Assembly: GCF_016862075.1 (NCBI RefSeq)
Contig: NZ_BOMG01000004.1
Coordinates: 1 to 64,000 of the forward strand
DNA length: 64,000 bases
Source of the DNA: Actinoplanes couchii
GTDB taxonomy: Bacteria > Actinomycetota > Actinomycetes > Mycobacteriales > Micromonosporaceae
Direction of reading: 5' to 3'
Under the pieces are notes generated by a model. That model was not told the origin of the DNA and did no database searches. It saw nothing but the letters and a program-made list of their open reading frames with translations. Below are positions 26,301-34,172 of this stretch, in pieces. The position numbers and the translations under genes were made by a program. The stretch's first letter is position 1. Each line of letters starts with the position of its first letter.

Positions 26301-26576
26301 ACGCCCGACCAGTGACTCGAAGGTGCCGGCCAGTCCCGGCAGATCGATGTTCGGATCGAGTGCGATTCCACCGAGCTCGGCGAAGTCGCGGGCGCCCGGG
26401 GCGGACATCCGGAAGTACTCACCCTTGAGCCCGTTAACCGCGGCGGCCTGAGCCGCGGCGGCCTGAGCCTGGGCGGCCTGAGCCTGGGCGGCCTGCGCCG
26501 GGGCGGTGGGGGCGACCAGGGCTGCGGCGACCAGTGATCCAGCGGCTAGAAGGGACTTGAGGGACGTTCGTGGCAT
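23364..26576 (-). CDS. Secreted GH2-family glycosidase with PA14 and LamG domains
   Basis: 1070 aa. Signal peptide 1-30, then a low-complexity AQAQAA stretch. PA14 domain (about 48-180: GLKGEYFR, DYTFSMIGDNGFRFLLDG). GH2 sugar-binding jelly roll (about 320-480), Ig-like domain, and GH2 TIM barrel (about 590-870) with acid/base E693 in ILFNEGWGEW and probable nucleophile E763 in MDGEHGGF. C-terminal LamG-like domain (about 890-1065: YTVSAWVTLDKVPGNYATVV, SIDQVGAYDRALSDAEVA). The substrate could be a beta-galactoside, mannoside or glucuronide; sequence alone does not decide. GAAGGGAAA ribosome site; candidate promoter at 26614-26643. Monocistronic. Confidence 0.87.
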   Translation of the reverse strand: MPRTSLKSLLAAGSLVAAALVAPTAPAQAAQAQAAQAQAAAAQAAAVNGLKGEYFRMSAPGARDFAELGGIALDPNIDLPGLAGTFESLVGRTEHTTARWTGKITAPATGDYTFSMIGDNGFRFLLDGQPVIDHWVGDWDREQTAAPLRLVAGEAHDLRIEMFQDVGGANLFLRWAAEGLPKQIVPESAFTPPDGFQIFPVDLSVPAGGTTVVADFAAPVGNLGQFAQHLSVEVDTTRFPIKSVAVDRRDRSKLIVTLTEKVQKDQRVRVNYDGTGGLVVGGETVPQIIRSAVNNSTHRLTTPWGDKVDKKHPLPEYPRPQLVRSDWLNLNGPWEFAGAEAGEQPVFGKKLAETITVPYPVESLLSGIERREDHMFYRKLVTVPKGWTGKRIKLNFGAVDYQAKVWVNGTLVTEHTGGYTAFTADITGALTRKGPQEIIVAVTDVTGPNQPKGKQSLNPGGIVYEPSSGIWQTVWLEPVAPAAIDDLVITPDVATGSVVVRVKSSKSAKVTVVATDKKGKKAGQISGTSNADLRVKIAKPHLWSPDDPYLYDLEVKLGNDKVKGYFGLRRIEVKKVGGFPKLVLNGEPVFSLATLDQGFWPEGLYTQPTDAALRFDLVETKKLGFNAVRKHIKVESARFYRHADELGLLVWQDFVSADISTTAGQDAFLSQGREMQRQLHNFPSIIGWILFNEGWGEWDRTATGQIATALKTEDPSRILNAHSGVNCCSSKGDSGAGDVIDHHDYVNNDAPYPDATRVAMDGEHGGFTLRTPGHMWPGPPAVIYSGVADVAALTAKYVDNTRTYYLEAAGAELSGSVYTQITDLETELNGLWTYDRRKIKVDPAPVRAINLAVIEAGRTAGADATFPGKGSWKLDEGSGTKASDAIAGSHLTLSGDTSWVPGVTGTALRFDGDGDSADTAAPVLDTTKDYTVSAWVTLDKVPGNYATVVSQDGRTKENPFYLQYGQGAFAFSTPGGNRARLVVTPELNRWYHLAGVRDHTTGEIRLYVDGQRVAAVPAGPDVVSTGPLSVGRAKYAGNRVDWWSGSIDQVGAYDRALSDAEVAELFATKS
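26440..26500 (-). repeat. Short tandem repeats encoding AQAQAA after the GH2 signal peptide
   Basis: Three to four near-identical 18-bp units (plus strand GGCGGCCTGAGCC type) encode an Ala/Gln stretch right after the signal peptide; this is probably a length-variable spacer. Confidence 0.75.
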
Positions 26577-26613
26577 CGAAATGTTTCCCTTCGCGCAACG
26601 ACGTAACGCAAAC

Positions 26614-26643
26614 AGATTGGCTTATTTACATATCTGATGTCAA
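26614..26643 (-). promoter_or_regulatory. Candidate promoter of the GH2 gene
   Basis: On the minus strand TTGACA (complement of 26638-26643), an 18-nt spacer and CAATCT (complement of 26614-26619) lie in an unusually AT-rich stretch 38 bp before the GH2 start. The -35 is perfect; the -10 is weak. Confidence 0.55.
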
Positions 26644-26783
26644 CGAAAAGCAACAGGATCCAACAGTTCCGCAACTGGCCCTGTGTGACGTCTGTGTCAC
26701 TCCCATGACGGTTGTGCGGCAGCCGATGGCAACGGCCCTGAGCTGGGCAACAGTGGGATGAACCAGTCCCGAGAGGAGTCCCG

Positions 26784-27260
26784 ATGCCCCGCCTTCACGA
26801 CACCGAGACGATTCACAGCGACAGCGCTCATCTCGGGACGACGCCCCAGGTCGTCGCCACCGCCGCCGACTTCGCCACCGCCGAGCGCGCGGTGTCCCAG
26901 CTGATCGACGGGGGAGTGCCGGCTGGCCGGGCGGTGATCGTCGCCTGCGGCCGTCAGCTCGCCGGCCGTCGTCCCGGCGCCCTGGCCGCCCGCGACGGCG
27001 CCCTGGCCGGCGCGGTGGTCGCGGTCCTGATCGAGCACCTGCTGGCCTGGTTCGACCTGATCATCCCGATCGCCGACATGACCTGGAGCACCCTGGTCGC
27101 CGCCGGGCTGGGCGCGCTGATCGGCGCCGTGCTCGGGCTGATCCGGCACGAGCTGGCCGGGGAGGACGGACCCCCCAAGGTCCTCCCCGGTCACTACGAC
27201 GTGCTGGTCGCCGCCGAGGTGGCCGACGACGCCGTCCGCATCCTCGGCCCCGCGACCTGA
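26784..27260 (+). CDS. YflT-like general stress protein with membrane hairpin
   Basis: 158 aa. An N-terminal ferredoxin-like segment (VVATAADFATAERAVSQLI, then GGVPAGRAVIVACG) matches the general-stress YflT/GsP17M domain. Two hydrophobic segments follow (about 68-90 and 100-120, glycine-rich), then a short C-terminal beta-alpha unit (YDVLVAAEVADDAVRIL). Ribosome site GAGAGGAGT precedes ATG 26784. It lies between the GH2 gene and a convergent LacI gene and appears monocistronic. Membrane association and a stress role are inferred from the family; no specific activity is known. Confidence 0.7.
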   Translation: MPRLHDTETIHSDSAHLGTTPQVVATAADFATAERAVSQLIDGGVPAGRAVIVACGRQLAGRRPGALAARDGALAGAVVAVLIEHLLAWFDLIIPIADMTWSTLVAAGLGALIGAVLGLIRHELAGEDGPPKVLPGHYDVLVAAEVADDAVRILGPAT

Positions 27261-27263
27261 CGC

Positions 27264-28223
27264 CTAGGCGGGGCGGCTCCAGGTCACCTGGACGGGCAGG
27301 CGTAGGCGGCTGGTCTCGGTGGGGTCGGTCATCGCCGCGCCGAGCAGGTCCATCGCGGCCCGGCCCAGCGCGTCACCGGCCACGTCGATCGCCGGGATGC
27401 CGGGCACCCCGAGCGCCTCGGTCACCGTGGTCTCCGCGCTGACCAGCACCTCACCCGGCACCTGCACACCCCGGCCACGCAGGGTGAGGATCAGACCCAG
27501 AGCCAGGGCCGTCGCGTACGGCACCACAGCGGTGGCCCCGGACTCGAGCACCTCGGCGGTGGCCGTCACGCCCGCCGCGAAGCTCGCCGGATACGGTCCG
27601 TGCACCGTCAACTCGGCGCCGGAGCGGGCCGCCGCCTCCCGGGCCGCCGCCGCACGACCGGGGTCCTGCCAGGATCCGGGCGGGCCACCGAGGTAGGCGA
27701 TCCGCCGGTGCCCGCGCACCGCCAGCCCTTGGACCACCGCCCCGATCGCGGTCGCGGTGTCGGCCACCACCGACGGCAGCCCCTCGGCCTCCCGGTCCAC
27801 CAGAACCGTCGGCTTGATCGCGGCGATCGCGGCGACGTTCTCCTCCGGACCGCGCGGTGCGGCCAGGATCAGCCCGTCGACCTGGGCGGCCAGACGCTCC
27901 AGCGCGGCCAGCCCGGCGGCCGTCTCCAATGAGGCGACCGTCACGGTGAGGTGCAGGTCGGACTCGGCCGCCCGGGCCTGGGCGCCGCCGATGATCGGGG
28001 CGAAGAACGCGTTCTCCAGGGTCGGCACCACAAACGCGGCCAGGCCGGTGCGGCCCCGGGCGAGCTGGCTGGCGGTCCGGTTCAGCACATATCCCAGCTG
28101 GTCAGCGGCGGCCCGGATGCGGGCGATGGTCTCCGGCGCGACCATCTCGGGGCGGGCCAGGGCGCGCGACACGGTCGACTTGTTGTAGCCGGCCAGCGCT
28201 GCCACATCCGCCAGGGTTGCCAC
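27264..28223 (-). CDS. LacI-family transcriptional regulator
   Basis: 319 aa. N-terminal helix-turn-helix ATLADVAALAGYNKSTVSRA with hinge LGYVLNRTASQLARG, then a periplasmic-binding-like core (GLAAFVVPTLENAFFAPIIG, DGLILAA, VLVDREAEGLPSVVADT, AIDVAGDALGRAAMDLLG). It is divergent from the PotABCD-like operon at 28353, and a double palindrome TGCAACCGGTTGCA sits in the shared gap. This makes it the probable repressor of that operon and perhaps of itself. Most LacI regulators sense sugars, but the controlled operon looks like an amine- or nucleoside-type importer plus deaminase, so the ligand may be unusual. Two convergent neighbours abut (3 bp gap to the stress protein). Confidence 0.9.
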   Translation of the reverse strand: MATLADVAALAGYNKSTVSRALARPEMVAPETIARIRAAADQLGYVLNRTASQLARGRTGLAAFVVPTLENAFFAPIIGGAQARAAESDLHLTVTVASLETAAGLAALERLAAQVDGLILAAPRGPEENVAAIAAIKPTVLVDREAEGLPSVVADTATAIGAVVQGLAVRGHRRIAYLGGPPGSWQDPGRAAAAREAAARSGAELTVHGPYPASFAAGVTATAEVLESGATAVVPYATALALGLILTLRGRGVQVPGEVLVSAETTVTEALGVPGIPAIDVAGDALGRAAMDLLGAAMTDPTETSRLRLPVQVTWSRPA

Positions 28224-28300
28224 GGGATCCTCTCGGTCTTCGTTACACGGTGTTTACCACCACTAGTGCGCCCACATCATCCTCGGTGAAGTAGCCTGCG

Positions 28301-28326
28301 TGCAACCGGTTGTGCAACCGGTTGCA
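28301..28326. promoter_or_regulatory. Double LacI-type operator of the PotABCD-like operon
   Basis: TGCAACCGGTTGCA (28313-28326) is a perfect palindrome with the central CG typical of LacI operators. A second copy, TGCAACCGGTTG, starts exactly 12 bp upstream at 28301. They end 27 bp before the first permease start and 78 bp from the LacI start, ideal for repressing both. Confidence 0.88.
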
Positions 28327-28352
28327 TGTGACCGATCCGAGAATATTGGGAA

Positions 28353-29171
28353 ATGTCTCGTAAAACCGCTCTTCTCCTGCTGCCGGGGCTCGCGTTCCTC
28401 GCCATCGGGTTCCTCGTGCCCGCGGTGGCGATGCTCGTCGCACCGCCCGGCGCGGAGACCGCGGCGGTGTTCACGCGGTTCGGCGAGATGCTCGTCGACC
28501 CGTACGAGCTGCGCATCATCGGGCGCACCGTCGCCCTCGGGCTGATCGTGACCGCCCTCTGCGTCGGGCTCGGCTTCCCGATCGCGTACCTGCTGGCCCG
28601 CTCGACCAGCCGCTGGGGCGGTGTCCTGCTGGCGCTGGCGATCTTCCCGCTGCTGCTCAGCAACGTGGTCCGCACCTTCGGCTGGCTGGTGCTGCTCGGC
28701 GCCAACGGGGCCATCGGCAAACTGCTCACCTCGACCGGCCTGGCCGACGAGGCGCCGCAGCTGCTCTACACGCCCCTGGCGATCGTGCTCGGCCTGACCC
28801 AGCTGTTCCTGCCGCTGGCGATCATCTCCTGCTACTCGGCGGTCGCGCAGATCGATCCGGGACTGGACGACGCCGCCCGCGGGCTGGGCGCCGGGCGCAC
28901 CCGCACGTTCTGGACCGTGGTGGTGCCGCTCGCCCTGCCCGGCATCGTGGTCGCGGCCACCCTGGTCTTCGCCGGGTCGGTCACCGCGTACACCACGCCC
29001 TATCTGCTGGGCGGTTCCGGTCAGCGGATGCTCGCCACCCAGCTCTTCTCGTACGCGTCGGTCTCGGTCGGCTGGGCGGCGGCCAGCGCCACCGCACTGA
29101 TCATGACGATCCTGGTCTTCCTGATCTCCGGGCTGTCCTCGCTCGCCGGGCGCAAGGGGGCGACGACATGA
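28353..29171 (+). CDS. PotB-type ABC transporter permease
   Basis: 272 aa, about six transmembrane segments. Spermidine/putrescine-type (PotB/ModB superfamily) pattern: FPIAYLLARSTSRWGGVLLA, LSNVVRTFGWLVLLGANG and EAA loop DDAARGLGAGRTRTFWTVV followed by PLALPGI. First gene of a five-gene set (permease, permease, ATPase, binding protein, deaminase) transcribed directly behind the double LacI operator. ATG 28353 has only a weak ribosome site. Substrate not determinable from this subunit. Confidence 0.88.
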   Translation: MSRKTALLLLPGLAFLAIGFLVPAVAMLVAPPGAETAAVFTRFGEMLVDPYELRIIGRTVALGLIVTALCVGLGFPIAYLLARSTSRWGGVLLALAIFPLLLSNVVRTFGWLVLLGANGAIGKLLTSTGLADEAPQLLYTPLAIVLGLTQLFLPLAIISCYSAVAQIDPGLDDAARGLGAGRTRTFWTVVVPLALPGIVVAATLVFAGSVTAYTTPYLLGGSGQRMLATQLFSYASVSVGWAAASATALIMTILVFLISGLSSLAGRKGATT

Positions 29172-29959
29172 GGCGTCCCGTCGCGGCGACCCTCGCCGTC
29201 CTCGGTTACCTGATCATGATCGTGCCGATCCTGTTCGTGGTGGCGACCGCGTTCAGCGCCGGCCGTACCCTGCGCTTCCCGCCGGAGGGCTTCTCGTTGC
29301 AGTGGTTCGAGGCGGCGGTCACCTACGACCCGTTCATGGAGTCGCTGGTCTCCAGCCTCTACCTGGCGATCGGCGCGACCGCCCTGGCCCTGCTGCTCGG
29401 GGTGCCGGCCACCATCGCCATCCACCGCGGCAAGATCCCCGGCCGGGGGCTGGTGGAGGGGCTGTTCCTGTCCCCGCTGATCGTGCCGGAGCTGGTCGTC
29501 GGGCTCGCGCTCTACCAGCAGCTGATGATCGGTTTCGGACTCGACAACCTGACCACCCTGCTGCTCGGGCACACCGCGCTGCTGCTGCCGTACGCCGTCC
29601 GGGTCACCGGCGCCTCGCTCGCCCTGGCCGACCCGGCCGTCGAGGAGGCCGCCCGCGGACTCGGCGCCTCGCCGGTGCGGGCCTTCCTCACCGTCACCCT
29701 GCCGCTGCTGCGCCCCGGGATCTTCTCGGCCGCCCTGCTCGGCTTGGTGACCTCGTTCAACAACGTGCCGCTGTCGCTGCTGCTGCAGGACCGGGAGTTC
29801 CGGACACTGCCGGTCACGATGCTCGACTACGTCCAGCAGAGCTACAACCCGCGGATCGCCGCGATGGCCACCATCATCCTCGCCGCGACCGTCGTCATCG
29901 CGGTCATAGCGGAGCGCACCGTCGGCTTCGCCAAGATCTTCGGAGGCATCAACCGATGA
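29168..29959 (+). CDS. PotC-type ABC transporter permease
   Basis: 263 aa, six predicted transmembrane segments. GRTLRFPPEGFSLQWFEA near the N-terminus and EAA loop EEAARGLGASPVRAFLTVTL are typical of PotC. ATGA overlap with the first permease implies coupled synthesis of a heterodimeric channel. The following ATPase also starts on its stop codon. Confidence 0.9.
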   Translation: MRRPVAATLAVLGYLIMIVPILFVVATAFSAGRTLRFPPEGFSLQWFEAAVTYDPFMESLVSSLYLAIGATALALLLGVPATIAIHRGKIPGRGLVEGLFLSPLIVPELVVGLALYQQLMIGFGLDNLTTLLLGHTALLLPYAVRVTGASLALADPAVEEAARGLGASPVRAFLTVTLPLLRPGIFSAALLGLVTSFNNVPLSLLLQDREFRTLPVTMLDYVQQSYNPRIAAMATIILAATVVIAVIAERTVGFAKIFGGINR

Positions 29960-30942
29960 CCATCGCTGCTGAATTCGTCGGCGTCACCCAGCGGTTCGGG
30001 GATTTCACCGCCGTGGACGGGATCGACCTGGAGATCCCCGAGGGCAAGCTCACCACGCTGCTCGGGCCGAGTGGCTGCGGCAAGACCACCTCGCTGCGGA
30101 TGCTCGCCGGGTACAGCCTGCCGACCGCCGGCACCATCAAGATCCACGGGGTGGACAGCACCACTCTGCCGCCGGAGAAGCGCGGGCTGGGCATGGTGTT
30201 CCAGTCCTACGCCCTGTTCCCGCACATGACAGTCGCGCAGAACGTTGCTTACGGTCTCAAAATCCGAAAAGTAGGACAGAAAGAGATCGCGGCGCGCGTT
30301 TCGGAGACGCTCGATCTTGTCGGGCTGGGTCATCTCTCCGCCAGTAAGCCCAAGAAGCTCTCCGGCGGCCAGCAACAGCGGGTCGCCCTGGCCCGCGCGA
30401 TCGCCATCCGCCCCCGGCTGCTCCTGCTCGACGAGCCGCTGTCGAACCTCGACGCCCGGCTGCGGGTGCAGATGCGCGCCGAGATCCGCCGCATCCAGTC
30501 CGAGACCGGCCTGACCGTCGTCCTGGTCACCCACGACCAGGACGAGGCGCTGGAGATGTCCGACCTGATGGTCCTGATGAAGAGCGGCCGGATCATGCAG
30601 TCCGGCTCGCCGCGCGAGGTCTTCGCGAACCCGGCGAACCGCTTCGTGGCCGATTTCCTGGGCTACGAGAACTTCTTCACCGACAAAACCGGCATTTTCC
30701 GTACGGTACGCCCGGAGCACCTCACGCTCGGCGCCGGCGACGGAGAACGGCTGGACGCCACCGTGGTCTCCACCGCCTACCGCGGCGTGGACCTGCTGGT
30801 GACCCTCGAGGCCGTCGACGGCGCCGGCCAGACCGTCCGCCTGGTGGCCGACGTCCGCAACGGGGCGGCCGTGGAACCCGGCACCCGCACCACAGTCACC
30901 GCCGACGCGGCACACCTCGTCACCCTCGCAGCTAAGGAATAG
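29956..30942 (+). CDS. PotA-type ABC transporter ATP-binding protein
   Basis: 328 aa. Walker A GPSGCGKTT, Q-loop MVFQSYALFPHMTV, signature LSGGQQQR, Walker B LLLLDEPLSNLDAR, switch LVTHDQDEAL. A C-terminal TOBE-like regulatory domain follows from about residue 240 (TVRPEHLTLG, TVVSTAYRGVDLLVTLEA). It powers the two upstream permeases. ATG 29956 overlaps the PotC-type stop; a much longer frame upstream is a shadow of the permease gene. Confidence 0.93.
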   Translation: MTIAAEFVGVTQRFGDFTAVDGIDLEIPEGKLTTLLGPSGCGKTTSLRMLAGYSLPTAGTIKIHGVDSTTLPPEKRGLGMVFQSYALFPHMTVAQNVAYGLKIRKVGQKEIAARVSETLDLVGLGHLSASKPKKLSGGQQQRVALARAIAIRPRLLLLDEPLSNLDARLRVQMRAEIRRIQSETGLTVVLVTHDQDEALEMSDLMVLMKSGRIMQSGSPREVFANPANRFVADFLGYENFFTDKTGIFRTVRPEHLTLGAGDGERLDATVVSTAYRGVDLLVTLEAVDGAGQTVRLVADVRNGAAVEPGTRTTVTADAAHLVTLAAKE

Positions 30943-30946
30943 TCAG

Positions 30947-31999
30947 TTGATACGCCACGCCCTCACCGCGGCCTTCTCCGCGGCCGCCCTGCTCGTCACC
31001 GCCGGGTGCTCCGGTTCGTCCACCGACTCCGCCGCGGAGAAGCTGGTGCTGAGCACCTTCCCGTTCGGTGTCGAGGAGTTCACCGAGGCGGTCCTGGACC
31101 CGTTCACCGAGGCCACCGGCATCGAGGTCGAGGTCGAGACCGGTTCCAACTCGGACCGGCTCTCGCAGCTGCAGGTGGCCGGGGACAAGGCCGGCGCCGA
31201 CGTCGTGCTGATCTCCGACTACTACGCGGCGCTGGGCCAGCAGGACAAGCTGTTCCAGCAGATCCCGGCCGACAAGGTGCCGAACCTGGCGAAGATCGCG
31301 GACTTCGCCAAGGAGACCGCCTACCAGGGCCCGGCCTACAGCTACCAGCTCAACGGCACGATCTACAACACCGAGAAGCTGACCGCCGAGCAGGCCGCGA
31401 AGTGGGACGTCTACGCGGGCGCCAACAGCAAGAAGGTGGCCCTGCCCGACATCAGCGTCACCGCCGGCCAGCTGATGATCTCCGGCGTGGCCGCCAGCTA
31501 CGGCTCCGGCCCGTACGACATCGATGCCGCTCTGAAGACCCTGGCCGGCTGGAAGCCGGGCGTGCTGCAGTTCTACAGCTCGTCCACCGAGGTCACCAAC
31601 CTGCTCGCCCAGGGTGAGATCGTCGCCGCCGACACCCTCAACGGCTTCGCCACCACCCTGATGGCCGACGGCGAAAAGGTCGCCTGGACCCCGCCGGCCA
31701 CCGGCAAATTCATGGCCACCAACCGCGCGATGGTCCCGGCCACCGCGAAGAACACCGAGAACGCCTACAAGTTCATCGACTACCTGCTGTCCGCCGAGGC
31801 GCAGACCAAGTCCGCCGAACTCGTCGGCGACCTGCCGGTCAACCCGGAGGCCACCGTGCCGCAGACCATCACCGCCGTCGTCGGCGACGTCGCGAAGGAC
31901 CCGGTCGCCGCCGGCTACGCGACGCTCGACCCGGCCCAGCTGGTGCCGACCCGCAAGGACTGGGCCGACCGGTTCGCCCGCGAAGTCACCGGCAGCTGA
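30947..31999 (+). CDS. PotD/Fbp-type ABC transporter binding lipoprotein
   Basis: 350 aa, probable TTG start at 30947 with AAGGA upstream. Lipobox LLVTAGC. The mature protein is a class-II solute-binding fold of PotD/iron(III)-binding type: LSTFPFGVEEFTEAVLDPF, TGSNSDRLSQLQ, ADVVLISDYYAALG, QLNGTIYNTEKL and MATNRAMVPATAKNTENAYK. It delivers an unknown ligand to the permease pair. A 13-bp hairpin separates it from the deaminase gene, which may raise the binding-protein message level relative to downstream, a common arrangement. Confidence 0.88.
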   Translation: MIRHALTAAFSAAALLVTAGCSGSSTDSAAEKLVLSTFPFGVEEFTEAVLDPFTEATGIEVEVETGSNSDRLSQLQVAGDKAGADVVLISDYYAALGQQDKLFQQIPADKVPNLAKIADFAKETAYQGPAYSYQLNGTIYNTEKLTAEQAAKWDVYAGANSKKVALPDISVTAGQLMISGVAASYGSGPYDIDAALKTLAGWKPGVLQFYSSSTEVTNLLAQGEIVAADTLNGFATTLMADGEKVAWTPPATGKFMATNRAMVPATAKNTENAYKFIDYLLSAEAQTKSAELVGDLPVNPEATVPQTITAVVGDVAKDPVAAGYATLDPAQLVPTRKDWADRFAREVTGS

Positions 32000-32010
32000 T
32001 CCACCCTCCC

Positions 32011-32044
32011 GGCCGGGACCTCCACCGCCAGGGAGGTCCCGGCC
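32011..32044 (+). terminator. Intra-operon hairpin before the deaminase gene
   Basis: A perfect 13-bp stem (32011-32023 with 32032-32044) with 8-nt loop ends just before the deaminase ribosome site (TGAGGA). It is followed only by ATCTTCTT, so partial termination or mRNA 3'-end protection is more likely than full termination. Confidence 0.75.
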
Positions 32045-32062
32045 ATCTTCTTGAGGAACACC

Positions 32063-33136
32063 ATGTCTGATTTCGTTCGTGACCTGCCCAAGGTGGACCT
32101 GCACTGCCACCTGATCGGCACGGTCCGCGCCACCACGTTCGCGGAGCTGGCCCGGGCCGCGAAGCTCGACCTGCCCGACGAACCGGAGCGGATCTTCGCC
32201 GACATCAACTCGCTGCCGCCGGACCCGGAGCTGTACCGCAACACCCGCGTCCCGGTGCCACCGGGCCGCTCGGCCGACGAGCCCGAGGTGTCGTACTCGC
32301 TGTTCCGGGCCTCCGCCTGGGTCATCGAGTCGCTGCGCAGCGCCGACGACCTGACCCGGATCGTCTACGAGGCCTTCGAGGACGCGCACCGCAACAACGT
32401 GCGGCACCTGGAGATGTCCTTCGACGAGGTGCCCGCGCACCTGAGCGCGCTCGGTTACACCGGCTCGGTGAACGCGTACGTCGACGGCATCCGGATGGCC
32501 GAGCGGGACTTCGGGATGACCGGCCGGCTGCTCGCCGCCGTCGACCGCAGTCACTCCGGCGAGGCCGCGGTGGCACGGGTCCGCACGGTCGTCGACAACC
32601 CGAACGACTACGTGGTCGGCATCGGTCTGGACAACCTGGAGACGGCCGGCCCGCCGGAGCGGTTCGTGGACGCCTACCGGCTGGCCGGCGAGGCGGGCCT
32701 GCGCCGGACCGCGCACTCCTCCGAGCACGCCCCGATCGCCGCGAACACCATCACCTGCCTGGACGACCTGGGCTGCGACCGGATCGACCACGGCTACTTC
32801 GTCCTGGAGGACGACGCGGTGGTGGCCCGGCTGCGCGACGAGCAGACCGCGTTCCTGGTCGCCTCCACCACCTCGCGCCGCAGCTGGCGCCCGTGGCGGC
32901 GGGCCTCCATCGCCGCGATGATCGAGGCCGGGCTGAACGTGATCCCGTGCTCCGACGACCCCGGCATGTTCCCGAACAGCCTGAACCAGGAGTACCGGAT
33001 CCTCGCCGAGGACCTGGCCGTGCCCCGGGAGCGCCTGATCGCGATGGCGCTGGCCGGTGTGGACGCCTGCTGGCTGCCGGACGCCCAGAAGGCCGCTCTG
33101 CGGGCCCGTTTCCAGGCCGAGATCGACGCTCTGTAG
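32063..33136 (+). CDS. Adenosine-deaminase-family aminohydrolase
   Basis: 357 aa, cytoplasmic. Metal and catalytic residues of the family are all visible: H14 and H16 in DLHCHLIGT, H217 and E220 in AHSSEHAP (HSSE instead of the usual HAGE), H243 in RIDHGYF, and D298/D299 in PCSDDPGMF. Family knowledge: Zn-dependent hydrolytic deamination of adenosine, adenine or related amino-purines. Departures from classic ADA near the active site, and an operon with a PotABCD-like importer under LacI control, suggest that the transported compound is the substrate and may not be adenosine. ATG 32063 with TGAGGA upstream. Confidence 0.85.
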   Translation: MSDFVRDLPKVDLHCHLIGTVRATTFAELARAAKLDLPDEPERIFADINSLPPDPELYRNTRVPVPPGRSADEPEVSYSLFRASAWVIESLRSADDLTRIVYEAFEDAHRNNVRHLEMSFDEVPAHLSALGYTGSVNAYVDGIRMAERDFGMTGRLLAAVDRSHSGEAAVARVRTVVDNPNDYVVGIGLDNLETAGPPERFVDAYRLAGEAGLRRTAHSSEHAPIAANTITCLDDLGCDRIDHGYFVLEDDAVVARLRDEQTAFLVASTTSRRSWRPWRRASIAAMIEAGLNVIPCSDDPGMFPNSLNQEYRILAEDLAVPRERLIAMALAGVDACWLPDAQKAALRARFQAEIDAL

Positions 33137-33143
33137 AGCGAAT

Positions 33144-33171
33144 TCGGGTAGGGCCGGTGGGCCCTACCCGA
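33144..33171 (+). terminator. Terminator after the deaminase gene
   Basis: A perfect 12-bp stem (33144-33155 with 33160-33171) and 4-nt loop, 7 bp after the stop. Separates this operon from the flavin-enzyme cluster. Confidence 0.8.
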
Positions 33172-33328
33172 GTTAACGATCCGGAAACTCCGACTACTCC
33201 GCGACGACTCATCGGCTGCCTAACTTCTCATCCAGCTTGAGTCTCGCGACGCACATCCTCGTATTCGCCTCGCACGCATCTCCGGCTCCATGGACAATCA
33301 CGTACTTGTCTGGAGACCGCCTTGTTCG

Positions 33329-33346
33329 ACATATTGATCAATGTGA
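33329..33346. promoter_or_regulatory. Imperfect palindrome before the flavin-enzyme cluster
   Basis: ACATATTGATCAATGTGA pairs at 14 of 18 positions around a TTGATCAA core, 17 bp before the ATPase start, in a relatively AT-rich 190-bp gap. It could be an operator or overlap the promoter; no regulator gene is adjacent. Confidence 0.35.
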
Positions 33347-33362
33347 TTTGCGAGCGGATTAC

Positions 33363-34172
33363 GTGAGCGCCGAGGCGATCCGGGTGAACCGGGTCCGGCG
33401 GGTCTACGACATCGGTTCCGGCGGCTCGCTGACCGCCCTCGACGACGTCAGCCTGACCATTCCGGCCGGAACCTTCGTCAGCGTCATCGGCCCCAGCGGC
33501 TGCGGCAAGTCCACCCTGCTACGGGTGATCGCCGGGCTGGAACAGCCGGACGGCGGCGAGGTGCACGTCGGCGGCGTCACCCCGGCGCAGGCCGCCGAGC
33601 GCAAGATGCTCGGCCTGGTCCCGCAGACCCCGGCGCTGCTGCCCTGGCTCTCGGTGCTGAAGAACGTCTCGCTGCCGGCCAAGGTCAACCGGTCCGCGGG
33701 CCGCAAGCGGCGGACCGCGTCCGGCACCGGCGGCCCGGACATGGTGGAGCTGCTGCGCAAGGCCGGCCTGCACGACGTGATGCACAAGCTGCCGTCGCAG
33801 ATCTCCGGCGGTATGCAGCAACGGGCCGCGATCGTCCGGGCGTTCGGCCTGCACCCGGACGTGCTGCTGATGGACGAGCCGTTCTCGGCGCTGGACGAGT
33901 TCACCCGGGAGGCGCTGCAGGAGCAGCTGCTGGACCTGTGGGACGAGCTGAAGGCGACCGTGCTGTTCGTGACCCACTCGGTCAGCGAGGCGGTCCGGCT
34001 CTCCGACCGGATCGTGGTGATGGCCCCGCACCCGGGCCGGATCACCGACGTCCTGGACATCGACCTGCCCCGCCCGCGCGGCCAGGCGATCCTCAAGACC
34101 GCGCAGTTCCACCGTTACGAGGACCTGGTCCGGGACCGGCTCCGCGGCGCCTTCCAGGGGGCCGCGTCATGA
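33363..34172 (+). CDS. NitT/TauT-type ABC transporter ATP-binding protein
   Basis: 269 aa from GTG 33363; the frame is open 126 bp further upstream, but that part lacks family similarity. SsuB/TauB/ThiZ-like: Walker A GPSGCGKST, LVPQTPALLPWLSVLKNV, signature ISGGMQQR (Leu replaced by Ile), Walker B VLLMDEPFSALDEFTRE, switch VTHSVSEA. First gene of a tightly coupled run reaching at least 40775. Partners are the permease at 34169 and the THI5-like binding protein at 34981. Confidence 0.9.
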   Translation: MSAEAIRVNRVRRVYDIGSGGSLTALDDVSLTIPAGTFVSVIGPSGCGKSTLLRVIAGLEQPDGGEVHVGGVTPAQAAERKMLGLVPQTPALLPWLSVLKNVSLPAKVNRSAGRKRRTASGTGGPDMVELLRKAGLHDVMHKLPSQISGGMQQRAAIVRAFGLHPDVLLMDEPFSALDEFTREALQEQLLDLWDELKATVLFVTHSVSEAVRLSDRIVVMAPHPGRITDVLDIDLPRPRGQAILKTAQFHRYEDLVRDRLRGAFQGAAS

